A DNA stretch of 64,000 bases from Sporosarcina sp. D27 (GCF_000586555.1 NZ_AZUC01000043.1:1-64000), one strand, 5' to 3'. Numbered from the stretch's first letter, positions 1 through 9,180 are shown. A program made the numbers and translations. The notes: a model not told the origin generated them from the letters alone.

Positions 1-68
1 CCAGGGTCTTCAAGCTTCGCTGATCCCTCCGGAGTCGCCGCTCTCCGCTACAATCAACAGGATCTCAC
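1..68 (-). repeat. Bacillales-type palindromic intergenic element, partial copy cut by the window edge
   Basis: Read on the minus strand this stretch runs from GTTGATTGTAGCGGA through GGCGACTCC and GATCAGCGAAGCTTGAAGACC to the window edge. The same blocks recur in forward orientation from about 491. The order GTTGATT, GCGGA, GGCGACTCC, GATCAGCG, GACCCCGCAG is one I recognise as a very common intergenic repeat of Bacillales genomes; I know no firm name for it. Its other end lies outside the window. Confidence 0.55.
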
Positions 69-91
69 AACTATCAAATGAGGTGATGGAA

Positions 92-300
92 ATGATGACT
101 TAGAATCAAGTTATTGAACGAGAACAGATGGAAATGCTTACGATTGAACAGTTAGTTCCGCAAGACCATCTGGTCCTTAAATTAAACGCAACAATTGATT
201 TTCCCTTCATTTATTAATGGATTGGAGAACTATATTACCTATTTGGGAGACCCAGCATACAGTTGTACTTAATAAAATGTCATTTATTCAATACACTAAG
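92..300 (+). pseudogene. IS1182-family transposase N-terminal remnant
   Basis: An SD-like GAGGTG at about 79-84 precedes ATG ATG at 92-97. The frame then reads MMT-stop-NQVIEREQMEML and continues from 128 as MEMLTIEQLVPQDHLVLKLN up to a stop at 215-217. The block (M)LTIEQLVPQDHLV is the typical N-terminus of IS1182-family transposases. Beyond the stop, frame-shifted traces such as KMSFIQY can still be read to about 300, matching the next conserved block of the family. Two in-frame stops, frameshifts and the absence of the DDE domain show that it is dead. The bases from 300 to 490 hold nothing I can recognise and may be further decayed transposon. Confidence 0.7.
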
Positions 301-490
301 CCCTCTTAAGGTTGCCCCATGGCATCGGCAAAAACACTTTCAACTGTCTCTTTACATTTCCTTAGACTTCCTGGATTTCATATCGGTGTCTCAAGTCTTC
401 TGCTGCATCTAGTTATTCTTACCAGCTGGACATGGAGCGCTCTGATTGCATTCTTTGATTGAATGATGTGAAAGTCTCACGAGAAATTCA

Positions 491-733
491 GTTGATTGAA
501 GTGCAGGACGGCGACTCCTGGGGATCAGCGAAAGCTGTTACGAAGAACAGCTTTTGCGAGTAAAAGCGAAGCGTTAGGAGCACGTGTTTTTAAAACCCCG
601 CAGAAAAAGCCGTAACGAAGAACGGATTTTGCGAGCATAAGTGCAACGTTGGGAGCACATCTTTGCTTTCGAAGCGACGAGGAGGCTGAGGGCAAGCCCC
701 CGGAAAGCGCCCGTCCGGAACGGAGATCAACGG
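491..733 (+). repeat. Palindromic intergenic element with an internal tandem duplication
   Basis: The element begins GTTGATTGAAG and ends CGGAGATCAACGG, so its ends are complementary. Inside lie GGCGACTCCTGGGGATCAGCG, ACCCCGCAG and GAGGAGGCTGAGGGCAAGC, in the order of the Bacillales repeat also seen inverted at 1-68. Unlike the usual form of about 100 nt, this copy carries two diverged copies of a roughly 50-bp insert (about 530-580 and 606-658), each containing ACGAAGAAC, TTTTGCGAG and AGGAGCAC-like blocks. No coding potential is apparent. Confidence 0.6.
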
Positions 734-770
734 CCTGTCATCCTTCATTTCTAGAGTCAACTATGCAAAA

Positions 771-816
771 AGACAAAAAGGGATGGAAATCAAATCGATT
801 TCCATCCCTTTTGTCT
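771..816 (-). terminator. Intrinsic terminator of the MFS gene
   Basis: AGACAAAAAGGGATGGAAAT pairs with ATTTCCATCCCTTTTGTCT, a near-perfect stem of about 19 bp followed on the minus strand by a short T run. A second, smaller hairpin at 824-861 (AAATCTCC / GGAGATTT, then TTTTTT on the plus strand) lies between it and the gene. Confidence 0.8.
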
Positions 817-868
817 ACAGTCTGAAATCTCCAACTTTCAACTGAAGTGGGAGATTTTTTTAATATAA

Positions 869-2290
869 TTACGCATCCATCGATTGCTCTTTCGCTTTCG
901 GATCACGGATAGCAAACGACAGCAACAGACCGAACGCTGCGATACAGCCCGCTACCAAGAATGCGACATTGACGCCATGGATAGCACCTGCAATCGAACT
1001 TCCGCTAGCTGCGGTGATGGTAATCGTCACGAGCACCGCAGTTCCGACAGCACCTGAAATCTGACGGAATGTGTTATTCATAGCCGTACCATGGGAAATC
1101 AGGTGATTCGGTAACTGATTCAAACCGAGCGTTGTGGATGGCATCATGACCATGGCGATACCGACCATTCGGATTGCGTTCAAGACCGCCAAATACGTAA
1201 ACGTCGTATCTTGCGACAAATTCGCAAACAGGAACGTTGTGACTGTCAGAATGGCAAATCCTGTTCGGAGCAGCCACTTCGCTCCGTATTTATCGAACAG
1301 CGTGCCTGTTACTGGGTTCATGACACCCATGACGAGTGCGCCGGGCAATAGCATGAGGCCAGAATGCAAGGCATTGAAGCCAAGTAAGTTTTGCATGAAC
1401 AGCGGCAGAATGATAGTGGTTGCAATCATTGAGGCGAACACAATCATTCCAAGTCCTGTCGCTAACGAGAAGACACCGTATTTAAACACCCGGAACTCGA
1501 GGATCGGTTCTTCCAGTTTTAACTGGCGGGTAATGAACAAGAAGAGTGTAACTGCCCCGACTGCAAGTGAAATAATAACGTTTGGACTCAGCCAACCTAA
1601 GTTACCGGCTACACTGAAGCCGTACAGGATACCTCCAAATCCCAATGTTGAGAGTACAATCGACATGTAGTCCATTCTTGGATTCGTTTGTTCCGTAATA
1701 TTCTTAAGTAAGAAATACGCGGCAATAATAATGACGACAGCAATTGGGATCACGACGTAAAAGACACTGCGCCATGGGAAGTTATCGACGAGATAGCCGG
1801 ACAAACTTGGTCCAATGGCAGGTGCAAATGCAATGACGAGACCAAACATCCCCATCGCCTTCCCGCGTTGCGAAATCGGGAAGATGAGAAACATGATCGT
1901 CTGCAAGAGCGGCATCATGATTCCGGCTCCAGCCCCTTGTAAAACGCGTCCTATCATCAAGAAGGAAAAGTTAGGAGAAAATGCAGCGATAAGTGTACCG
2001 GTGGCGAAGGTTCCCATAGCAGTTAGGAACAACTTTCGTGTAGTAAATTTCCCAATGAGGAACGCGGTGATTGGAATCATGATCCCGTTGACGAGCATGA
2101 AGATCGACTGCAGCCATTGAACGGTACTTTGGTTAATATTGAAATCTTTCATAATGTGGGGGAGTGCTGTCGCTAGAAGCGTCTGGTTTAGAATCGTAAT
2201 GAACGCTCCGGATAATAATACAGCGAGTAGTGGAATATTCTTTTTAAAATCGAACGTCTGGGTATCACCCAGTGCTTGTGAATTGACCAT
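869..2290 (-). CDS. DHA2-family MFS multidrug efflux transporter (LmrB-like)
   Basis: This 473-residue integral membrane protein has the length and hydrophobic pattern of 14-helix DHA2 drug:proton antiporters. The N-terminus carries the family signature (ITILNQTLLATALPHIM, residues 31-47). A motif A-like loop GKFTTRKLF sits at 80-88, GRVLQGAGAGIMMP at about 114-127, and the antiporter motif C-like AFAPAIGPSLSGYL at 154-167. It most resembles LmrB-type lincomycin/multidrug exporters; the substrate cannot be read from sequence. GAGGTG lies about 10 nt before the ATG. It is monocistronic with its own terminator at 771-816. A second LmrB-like pump at 43424 shares the same N-terminal and motif A architecture. 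Confidence 0.85.
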   Translation of the reverse strand: MVNSQALGDTQTFDFKKNIPLLAVLLSGAFITILNQTLLATALPHIMKDFNINQSTVQWLQSIFMLVNGIMIPITAFLIGKFTTRKLFLTAMGTFATGTLIAAFSPNFSFLMIGRVLQGAGAGIMMPLLQTIMFLIFPISQRGKAMGMFGLVIAFAPAIGPSLSGYLVDNFPWRSVFYVVIPIAVVIIIAAYFLLKNITEQTNPRMDYMSIVLSTLGFGGILYGFSVAGNLGWLSPNVIISLAVGAVTLFLFITRQLKLEEPILEFRVFKYGVFSLATGLGMIVFASMIATTIILPLFMQNLLGFNALHSGLMLLPGALVMGVMNPVTGTLFDKYGAKWLLRTGFAILTVTTFLFANLSQDTTFTYLAVLNAIRMVGIAMVMMPSTTLGLNQLPNHLISHGTAMNNTFRQISGAVGTAVLVTITITAASGSSIAGAIHGVNVAFLVAGCIAAFGLLLSFAIRDPKAKEQSMDA

Positions 2291-2570
2291 TAGCTTTTCA
2301 TCACCTCATTTTGGAGTAGCAAATCCTAACATACATTATTATATGAAATCCGGACCTGACATTCCTTATATGATAGAGGTTATTGGTGCAGACCTCAATT
2401 TTGCTGTTTGATAAATCGTATTGTATTAGTAAGGATTGCCGCATTGAGTGAAAGCCATACCAAACCACACCTTGTTGCGGCTAAGTCAAACTTCATTTGC
2501 CTGGAAAGTACCATCACTGGATGATACGATATGAAAGAATAGTTAAATAATTGGATGAATGAGGAGAAAA

Positions 2571-3626
2571 ATGAAAAAGAAACTATTAATCACGGGTATA
2601 TCTATAAGTTTGCTGCTGTTTATTGCTGCAGTAGTTTTCGTAGGATTTTCCGTTTATATCTTTCTTGTCTATTCTAATATGGCACGCGGAGCTATCTATA
2701 TGGAAGACGAGTTACCCGAATATGCACAAGATAAGCTTGGACGAACAATTGAAATTGTAGATTGGAAATCAGAAGAAGATGATCGCCATAAGGCTATAGT
2801 GCATGTGAAAACGCTGGATCGGCAAGGATTGAACTTTCTTATTCGTGTTAACAAAGAGGGTGAGGTCGAGAATGATAATTATCGAGAACTCGTAACTCGT
2901 GAAGACGTAAACAATCGATATAAGGAGAGCGAGGAAATAAAAGCGCTTAAAGCAAATGGATTTTCAACAATCACAATCGGAAATGAGGCGTACGAAGAGG
3001 ACTTGACCATGAATCTTCCTGAAGATGTTCAATTGTTTGAGCCAGCTGCATTTGAACTACTGCATGACTCTTTACCCGTTATTCATCGTCTGAACGAAAA
3101 AATAACGGCCGATACGGGATATCCATTGGAGGTTCTCTCTGTAAATGGCGGGTGGCTTGACCTCACTAAGAGTTATGAGAATGCAAACTCCATAGGTCAG
3201 GCGTTTGCCGAGGAGAGTCCTGAGATCTTCTATCCAAATTTCTATGATGATGACATGCTTGTTTTACATGATGGACTTGATAACTTAGAAGAGACAATTC
3301 TAAGATTAAGACTTGCAGACGCGGAACTGTCCTGCTACGAATTAAAAAACTTTGAATCGTGTAAACACTATGAAGTTGTTATCGATACAACGGAACAGGA
3401 AGACGGCACGGTTTTTCATATGAATGAAAAAAAGGACTTAGATGAGCTTTTATTGGTTATTCAGCTTCTTCAGAAAATCGACTTGCCTATTGAACGGGTA
3501 AGTTTGTATCCTGTACTTGTTATTGCCAAAGCGGACGAGGAGCAGGATTATAGAGCGTCTGAGGTATTCATTTCACCAATTGACGATATTAAGACCGTTC
3601 GTGATATACGTTATCAAGTAAAATGA
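2571..3626 (+). CDS. Membrane-anchored protein of unknown function
   Basis: I do not recognise the family of this 351-residue protein. One hydrophobic segment (about residues 5-32) preceded by MKKK indicates an N-terminal anchor or uncleaved signal, leaving a large, acidic extracytoplasmic domain. The ATG at 2571 is preferred over the in-frame ATG at 2559 because GAGGAG (2561-2566) precedes it, although the 4-nt gap is short. The C-terminal part has a few Cys (in ELSCYELKNFESCKHYE) and no recognisable catalytic motif. It stands alone: the upstream pump is divergent and the next gene has its own long leader. Confidence 0.7.
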   Translation: MKKKLLITGISISLLLFIAAVVFVGFSVYIFLVYSNMARGAIYMEDELPEYAQDKLGRTIEIVDWKSEEDDRHKAIVHVKTLDRQGLNFLIRVNKEGEVENDNYRELVTREDVNNRYKESEEIKALKANGFSTITIGNEAYEEDLTMNLPEDVQLFEPAAFELLHDSLPVIHRLNEKITADTGYPLEVLSVNGGWLDLTKSYENANSIGQAFAEESPEIFYPNFYDDDMLVLHDGLDNLEETILRLRLADAELSCYELKNFESCKHYEVVIDTTEQEDGTVFHMNEKKDLDELLLVIQLLQKIDLPIERVSLYPVLVIAKADEEQDYRASEVFISPIDDIKTVRDIRYQVK

Positions 3627-3731
3627 GTAGATAGATAACTAGGGAATGTCTATCCCTTACACCCTATCTTGTGGTTTGAAATTCAACATCCTCATATCGT
3701 GGCATTGGCAACAAAGGAGCATCTCAAAGGT

Positions 3732-3755
3732 ACAATTATAGTATGCTATAGTTGT
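3732..3755. promoter_or_regulatory. Palindromic candidate operator
   Basis: ACAATTATAG and CTATAGTTGT form an inverted repeat (9 of 10 positions complementary, 4-nt spacer) about 65-90 bp before the oxidoreductase start at 3821. It contains TATAGT, which could serve as a -10. Its position between genes is typical of a regulator binding site; no regulator is encoded alongside. Confidence 0.4.
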
Positions 3756-3820
3756 TGTAGAGGCTTGATAGATAACGGACTTTTGTCAATGTACAAAGGA
3801 CACGTAAATGAGGTGCGCAT

Positions 3821-4972
3821 ATGAAAAAAGTAAGAATTGGAGTCATTGGAGCAGGATTAAGAAGGAATTTAGCACTATATTGGCATAAGCCTGAGGGTGA
3901 ATCTGAAATCGTTGCTTTGGCGGATTTATCGGAAGACCGTCAGCAGAAATTTCAAGAAGAGATAGGCGCACAACTTTTTCTAACGAAAGACTATAAAGAG
4001 TTATTGGTGCGAGATGATATCGATGCTATCGCTGTGCTATCACCAGATTATCTCCACGAGGAGCATGTGATTGCGTGCTTAGAAGCGGGCAAGCATGTGT
4101 ATTCTGAAAAGCCACTGGCAATTACAGTGGAAGGATGTGACCGGATCATTGAGGCATGGGAGAAATCGGATAAGCACTTGATGGTTGGCTTCAACATGAG
4201 ATATATGAGTATGTATCAGACGATGAAGGGATTAATAGACTCAGGAGCGATAGGGGAGTTGAAAACAGTTTGGGTTCGCCATTTTGTTGGATTGGGTGGA
4301 TATTATTACTACCATGACTGGCACGCAAGAAGTGATAAGACGACTTCACTCCTACTTCAGAAAGGATCTCATGACTTGGATGTCATCCATTGGATTTCAG
4401 GTAAATATACAACGAAAGTTTCTGCATTCGGAGGGCTGGATTATTACGGCGGCGACATGCCGAATGATCTGACTTGTCCAGAGTGTTCGATGAAAGATAC
4501 GTGCCCAGAGTATGTGCCTCATACATTTACGGAATGCGCATTCCGCAAAGAAGTAGATGTCGAAGATAACAATATGTTGATCATGGAGTTAGAAGGAGGC
4601 ATAAAAGCATCATACTTACAATGTCACTTTACACCGGACTATGAACGGAATTATACATTCATCGGAACAAAGGGACGAATCGAAAACGATGAAGTGAATG
4701 GTAAAGTGTATTTGAAGACACGCAAGACGAACACGTGGAATGAGTTTAGTAATGTGACGTATGATATGAAGCCTGAAGTAGGCAGTCATGGTGGAGCAGA
4801 TCCGAAGATTGCACAAGATTTTATCGAACTTGTGCTTCGAAACAAACAGCCACTGACGTCTCCATTTGCGGGAAGAATGAGCGTTGCGGTAGGATGTGCG
4901 GCAACAGAATCGATTCGGTCCGGTGGCGGAGTTATCCACGTATCTCAGGAATCGAGTATTACCGATTGTTAA
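3821..4972 (+). CDS. Gfo/Idh/MocA-family oxidoreductase with a Cys cluster
   Basis: This 383-residue protein has the two-domain layout of the family. A Rossmann NAD(P) fold at the N-terminus (IGVIGAGLRR, 6-15) is followed by the EKP signature (96-98), where Lys binds cofactor and substrate, and then a C-terminal alpha/beta substrate domain. The segment YHDWHARSDKT (164-173) and HDLDVIHW (184-191) fit the usual active-site region. Family members oxidise or reduce sugars and cyclitols; the substrate here is unknown. An unusual feature is four cysteines at 219, 222, 228 and 239 (CPEC-x5-C-x10-C), suggesting a metal site. GAGGTG precedes the ATG. It appears monocistronic. Confidence 0.85.
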   Translation: MKKVRIGVIGAGLRRNLALYWHKPEGESEIVALADLSEDRQQKFQEEIGAQLFLTKDYKELLVRDDIDAIAVLSPDYLHEEHVIACLEAGKHVYSEKPLAITVEGCDRIIEAWEKSDKHLMVGFNMRYMSMYQTMKGLIDSGAIGELKTVWVRHFVGLGGYYYYHDWHARSDKTTSLLLQKGSHDLDVIHWISGKYTTKVSAFGGLDYYGGDMPNDLTCPECSMKDTCPEYVPHTFTECAFRKEVDVEDNNMLIMELEGGIKASYLQCHFTPDYERNYTFIGTKGRIENDEVNGKVYLKTRKTNTWNEFSNVTYDMKPEVGSHGGADPKIAQDFIELVLRNKQPLTSPFAGRMSVAVGCAATESIRSGGGVIHVSQESSITDC

Positions 4973-5092
4973 TGACTCGGATTCAATTCATCCTATGCAT
5001 GCATGAGAATATTCTCTCGAATCAGCGTTCACACAAAAGTCGAAAAACATGACTTATGACTCTGAAACACTCCAAGGATATAGGACGTTCTA

Positions 5093-5101
5093 TGCTATAA
5101 T
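5093..5101 (+). promoter_or_regulatory. Extended -10 promoter element
   Basis: TGC-TATAAT matches the extended -10 (TGnTATAAT) of SigA promoters, 33 nt before the chemotaxis-protein ATG. No good -35 lies at the proper distance, as is usual for extended -10 promoters. No SigD-type sequence was seen. Confidence 0.45.
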
Positions 5102-5133
5102 TATGGATATAAAGATAACTTGGGGGTATTCAT

Positions 5134-6072
5134 ATGTTCAAAAGTAAAAGTAAACTAGTAGAAATAGATAATTTCCAAGAAGAGTTAACGGCTTTAAAAG
5201 AAAGTCATGCATTAAAAGAGGAGCAAGATAAGATTCGTGTGCTTGAGTTAAGAGACGAGTTAGCTGCTGCTGTGATGCAACATGAGAAAGTGAATGGGCA
5301 ACATGGAGTCCTCGGTGACGCGGTTGGTCAAATTGAAAAACGATTTGAGAACATTGACCAGCTTAGTGAACAAACTACCCAAAAGTCAGAAGAACTGTAT
5401 GAGAAGGGGCGCTCTTTGGAAGACCAATCACATCTGATGGTTACCGAAGCCACTGAAGGCACACAAGAAGTGAACGCAACAGCAGAAGTGATTAAAACGC
5501 TTGGCGAGCAAATCCAGGCATCCGAGAAGAATATGACAAATTTAAGTGCACGTTCCGATGAAATTCATTCGATTGTTGGCGTGATTGATGGTATTGCAAC
5601 TCAAACGAATTTACTTGCGTTAAATGCTTCAATTGAAGCGGCAAGAGCGGGTGAGTCTGGAAAAGGATTCGCAGTTGTTGCACAGGAGGTCCGAAATTTA
5701 GCAGAGAGTACGGCAAAGAGTACAGCGAGTATTCAAACTCTGACTTCGTCATTACGAGACGAGATTAAAGAAGCGTTGGATTCTACAAGAACGAGTGCTG
5801 AACTTGTGGATAAAGGCGTGCAAGTTAGTCTTGCTACAGCTGAGAAAATCGAACGTATTTTAACTACCATCGAAACGAGCCAAGGAGATATTGGTTCCAT
5901 CCAGAAGATGATTGAAGAACAAAAACAATTATCCGCGGAAGTGAAGGATGAACTGCTCGATGCAAAAAATCTTTTCTCACAAGCACACGGGCTCATTATT
6001 GAGCATATTGAAGATGCCAAGGAAGTCGACAAACGACTTGAAAATGGTATTCGTCAATTGACTGTTGAGTAA
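5134..6072 (+). CDS. Soluble methyl-accepting chemotaxis protein-like signalling protein
   Basis: This 312-residue protein has no membrane segment and no periplasmic sensor domain. It is almost entirely helical coiled coil: an N-terminal heptad region (residues 10-60) followed by the MCP signalling domain. The conserved hairpin tip that contacts CheA and CheW is intact at about 152-195 ([20 protein letters not shown], then [16 protein letters not shown]). Such short cytoplasmic receptors are usually taken to sense internal signals or to work with a separate sensor. The sensor input here is not evident. GGGGG precedes the ATG and a terminator follows at 6083-6120, so it is a single-gene unit with no flagellar or che genes nearby. 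Confidence 0.88.
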   Translation: MFKSKSKLVEIDNFQEELTALKESHALKEEQDKIRVLELRDELAAAVMQHEKVNGQHGVLGDAVGQIEKRFENIDQLSEQTTQKSEELYEKGRSLEDQSHLMVTEATEGTQEVNATAEVIKTLGEQIQASEKNMTNLSARSDEIHSIVGVIDGIATQTNLLALNASIEAARAGESGKGFAVVAQEVRNLAESTAKSTASIQTLTSSLRDEIKEALDSTRTSAELVDKGVQVSLATAEKIERILTTIETSQGDIGSIQKMIEEQKQLSAEVKDELLDAKNLFSQAHGLIIEHIEDAKEVDKRLENGIRQLTVE

Positions 6073-6082
6073 TCATATAAAC

Positions 6083-6120
6083 GATGACACGAACCTATTA
6101 AACGGATCGTGTCTTTTTTA
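6083..6120 (+). terminator. Intrinsic terminator
   Basis: GACACGA pairs with TCGTGTC and is followed by TTTTTTATT, 11 nt after the chemotaxis-protein stop codon. Confidence 0.75.
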
Positions 6121-6258
6121 TTGTAAAAGTTATTCAAGGTGCAACACAAAATATGTCTCCTATCACTCCAATACTTGCCACACTATTCCGCAAAGGGATT
6201 ACTCCGACTGACAGAAGGGTAGAAGACTAACACACTTTGAAAAAGGGAGTTATGCCGA

Positions 6259-7239
6259 ATGGAAAAAGTATTTGTTTTAGGTGGAACCGGATTGCTTGGA
6301 CTCGAGACGATTCACGAATTACTCGACAAGGGTTATGAAGTTTCTACAATTGCACGCAATGCAGAAGTAATGGAGGACGTGTTACCTGATCCAGTAAAAG
6401 AACGGATGATTGGTGACATGAATGAGATGACAGATGAGCAAGTGTTGGCGATGCTGAAAGATAAAGACGCATTTGTCTATGCAGCTGGATTGGATGAGCG
6501 AACCCTTCCTGAAGCGCCAGCTATGAAATTTTATTATGAAAAGAACGTATTACCTACACAAAGATTTGCAAGATTGGCTCGTGTAGCGGGCGTACAGAAG
6601 TTTGTCATATTCGGTTCGTATCACACTGAAACTGCAGGTATGTGGACCGATTTAAACTTGCAGGAACAACCTTATGTCAAAACAAGATTACTACAGGAGG
6701 AAATTGCATTCATGGAAGGAGAGGGATCCATGGAGGTCATGTCGCTTCGTCTACCATACATATTCGGAACAATGCCACATCGTACACCGTTATGGAAAAG
6801 CTTTTTCCCTCGGGTTCAAGGTCTGGATGTAGTAAAAGTCCCCGCTGGCGGGACGGCAATGGTGACAACGAAGCAAGTGGCGGAAGCGGCTGTCGGTGCA
6901 TTGGAACATGGTGAGCACCGAGGGACTTACGCTATCTCTGGCATTAATATGAAGTATGACGAGTTCTACAGGATGATTGCGGAAAGTCTTGGGCAAACTG
7001 ACACAATCGTTGAAACAGTTCCCGTGGAGCACTTAAAGCCTTCTGCTGAGAAAATGGATGAAACTGTTGCAGCAAAAGGGAAAGAGCACGCGATTCATAT
7101 GGGGAAACAAATCGAAATGCAGAATCGGGATGCCTTCATTGATCCGGATGAGACGATGCGGATATTAAACTATCAGGAAGACGATGTCCGTGCTGAAATT
7201 AGAAGAACGTTGGCTGCTTGTGCAGAAGAAGTACAGTGA
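6259..7239 (+). CDS. NAD(P)-dependent epimerase/dehydratase-like extended SDR
   Basis: This 326-residue protein begins with a Rossmann dinucleotide-binding motif (VFVLGGTGLLG, 4-14) and has the length of an extended short-chain dehydrogenase/reductase such as the sugar-nucleotide epimerases. The region where the catalytic YxxxK should fall reads Y139-V-K-T-R143, so the usual Lys at +4 is Arg, though a Lys is present at 141. It may therefore be an atypical member with altered chemistry, or use another Tyr. GGGAG precedes the ATG. It is monocistronic, and the substrate is unknown. Confidence 0.75.
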   Translation: MEKVFVLGGTGLLGLETIHELLDKGYEVSTIARNAEVMEDVLPDPVKERMIGDMNEMTDEQVLAMLKDKDAFVYAAGLDERTLPEAPAMKFYYEKNVLPTQRFARLARVAGVQKFVIFGSYHTETAGMWTDLNLQEQPYVKTRLLQEEIAFMEGEGSMEVMSLRLPYIFGTMPHRTPLWKSFFPRVQGLDVVKVPAGGTAMVTTKQVAEAAVGALEHGEHRGTYAISGINMKYDEFYRMIAESLGQTDTIVETVPVEHLKPSAEKMDETVAAKGKEHAIHMGKQIEMQNRDAFIDPDETMRILNYQEDDVRAEIRRTLAACAEEVQ

Positions 7240-7306
7240 GATTCCCTTACTTTCATCCAGCTGAGGAAAAAAACGAGTGCAACTCAAAAATCTATTTACG
7301 CTTTCA

Positions 7307-7334
7307 TTGAATTCTGATTGAGGTCTGGTAAAAT
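7307..7334 (+). promoter_or_regulatory. SigA-type promoter of the UspA gene
   Basis: TTGAAT (7307-7312) and TAAAAT (7329-7334) are separated by 16 bp, about 55 nt upstream of the start codon. Confidence 0.5.
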
Positions 7335-7390
7335 CGTTGGTATTACTTCCATGACGCTTTGACTGGCGAGCAAATCTAAGGAGGGCGATT

Positions 7391-7804
7391 ATGAATATAG
7401 CGGTGGCTGTGGATGGTTCAGAGAGTGCATTACGTGCGGCACAACATGCGCTAATGCTTGTTCAGTTTTTACCGGAGACGCACTTGGAAATCATTTTTGT
7501 GACCGATTTTAATAAGGTGGAAGACGAACGACTTCTGACAGAAAGCCCTAAAAATCTCGCTGCGTATCAGAAGAAAAATGTCCAACCTGTTGTGGAATTG
7601 GCACGTGAGGCTGGGGTAGAACCGAAAGTCACGTTGCTGAAGGGGCAGACGGGTCCTACAATCATTAAGTATGTGAATGCTAGTGAAGTCGATCAGTTAA
7701 TACTCGGTAGTCGAGGATTGAATGCTTTTAAAGGACTTGTATTTGGAAGTGTCAGTGGAAAAGTAGTAAAGCGTATGAGGTGTCCTGTGACGCTTGTAAA
7801 ATAG
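7391..7804 (+). CDS. Universal stress protein, UspA family
   Basis: This 137-residue cytoplasmic protein has the full UspA fold. The beta1 strand MNIAVAVDGS leads to the nucleotide-binding Asp8, and the C-terminal phosphate-binding motif G-2x-G-9x-G-S is complete (G106SRG109...G119S120). Its presence points to the ATP-binding subclass. UspA proteins accumulate under starvation and stress, and the biochemical role is usually unclear. A strong AAGGAGGG lies 7-8 nt before the ATG, and a SigA-like promoter stands at 7307-7334. It appears monocistronic. Confidence 0.92.
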   Translation: MNIAVAVDGSESALRAAQHALMLVQFLPETHLEIIFVTDFNKVEDERLLTESPKNLAAYQKKNVQPVVELAREAGVEPKVTLLKGQTGPTIIKYVNASEVDQLILGSRGLNAFKGLVFGSVSGKVVKRMRCPVTLVK

Positions 7805-7841
7805 AAGTAGTATAGTTAGGTTACCCAATCTATTCACTTTA

Positions 7842-7884
7842 AAGATTCGTAGTTTGCTGAACTCAGCAGATGCGGGTCTTTTTG
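7842..7884 (+). terminator. Probable intrinsic terminator
   Basis: TTGCTGA pairs with TCAGCAG, extended imperfectly by AAGATTCG / GGGTCTT, and is followed by TTTTT. The stem has mismatches. Confidence 0.5.
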
Positions 7885-8033
7885 CTGTTCTGAACGAGTC
7901 CAATGAGCATTCTTCTAGTTTTTACCTATCTGTTTGATAAACTATTATAAGGTTTAACTAATTCCTAAATAAATGCTTGAAGTGAAAAACACGAAAGTCA
8001 CATTTGTGAACGTTAAAAACAGGGGGGATTGCG

Positions 8034-9143
8034 GTGAATTTAATGAATTCAAAAAACGGAGCTACCTATGGTTCTGCAATCGTTGTCGGGGCGTCACTTT
8101 CAGGGCTAATGACTGGAATTGCGCTTGCTAGAGAAGGGGTACAAGTGACTCTTCTCGAGAAAGTTGGGTCAGGACATCGTTCCGGGGCTGGTCTTCAAGT
8201 TGATGCCGCGGGATTTAATGCGACAGGGACGGAGCGATTGTTACGGAATCTAGCTTCCGGTGGGAAACGATCCATTCAGCTATGGTCCTCCATAGAGTCT
8301 CGTTTGCGGAAAGAAGCTGAAGAGGATTCAAGGATTGAATTACGCTATGATACGCGTGTTGAATTTGTGGATCAAGATGATACTTCCGCTTTTGTCATGA
8401 CAGATGCAGGTGAGACAATTCACGGCGACATTTTGATTGGCGCGGATGGACATCATAGTTTAGTGCGGCGACACGTAGCTCCGGATAATCCTGAGGCAAC
8501 TTTTGCAGGATATATGGTGTGGATTGCTTCTACGAAGGAAGCGGAGTTGCCTCCACATATGCGTCCTGGATACAATCATCCGGAAGTGACTATGCTCGAA
8601 AGTTTGAATGGCTTTTTGTTTGGCTCAATCATTGAATCTGGGGAAGGCTCAAGTAATCGCCGAATTGGGTGCACGTGGTACGATAACTCCAGAAATGAGT
8701 TGTTGCGTCGTCTAGGATGTGTCGAAGGGAAAGTCGTGAACCATTCACTGAAAGGACCTGATATACCTCAAGAGACAATCGATGAGCTCTCTACTCTAGT
8801 ATCTGCAAGATGGGACGAGCCATGGAAATCTGCTATGTTGCACGCACTTCGGCATAGAAACCTTACAGGTACACCGATTAAAGAATACGTTCCCACTCAG
8901 CTAGTCCGTGGTCGTATTGCATTGATAGGAGATGCTGCACACGTTCCAGCACCTATTACGGCTAGCGGATTTAACGCATCCTTGCAAGACGCAGTGGAAT
9001 TGGGAAAGTGTGTGGCTAAGGGAATGGAAGGAATCGCATCTATGAAAGCTCTGAAAAACTATGAATCGCTCCGTTTACAAAAGGTCCGAAAAATGGTGCA
9101 ATCAGGGCAAACCTATAATCGCTCATTTGGACTGGGACGCTAA
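8034..9143 (+). CDS. FAD-dependent monooxygenase (PHBH-like class)
   Basis: This 369-residue cytosolic flavoprotein shows the three FAD motifs of group A monooxygenases in order. The dinucleotide fold GxGxxG variant GASLSG is at 19-24, followed by a Glu (LLEK). The DG motif (DILIGADGHHSLVR) lies near 132-145. The GD motif (ALIGDAAHVPAP) lies near 298-309, with SGFNASLQDAVELG after it. Such enzymes hydroxylate aromatic or related substrates with NAD(P)H and O2. The substrate is not apparent and there is no catabolic operon. The start is GTG at 8034, 6 nt after GGGGGG; ATG 8043 is an alternative. Confidence 0.82.
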   Translation: MNLMNSKNGATYGSAIVVGASLSGLMTGIALAREGVQVTLLEKVGSGHRSGAGLQVDAAGFNATGTERLLRNLASGGKRSIQLWSSIESRLRKEAEEDSRIELRYDTRVEFVDQDDTSAFVMTDAGETIHGDILIGADGHHSLVRRHVAPDNPEATFAGYMVWIASTKEAELPPHMRPGYNHPEVTMLESLNGFLFGSIIESGEGSSNRRIGCTWYDNSRNELLRRLGCVEGKVVNHSLKGPDIPQETIDELSTLVSARWDEPWKSAMLHALRHRNLTGTPIKEYVPTQLVRGRIALIGDAAHVPAPITASGFNASLQDAVELGKCVAKGMEGIASMKALKNYESLRLQKVRKMVQSGQTYNRSFGLGR

Positions 9144-9180
9144 TACGCTCGGAAATTACATCTTCAAGAGTAAACAGTAA

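Noticed and set aside
300-490. Further transposase sequence beyond the remnant
   Set aside because: No frame gives a recognisable match, so it is left unassigned.
1134-1670. 178-codon plus-strand ORF inside the MFS gene
   Set aside because: It is a shadow of the minus-strand transporter gene, with no SD and an implausible composition.
6259-7239. Canonical sugar-nucleotide epimerase assignment
   Set aside because: The YxxxK motif is not present at the expected place, so only the general SDR assignment is made.
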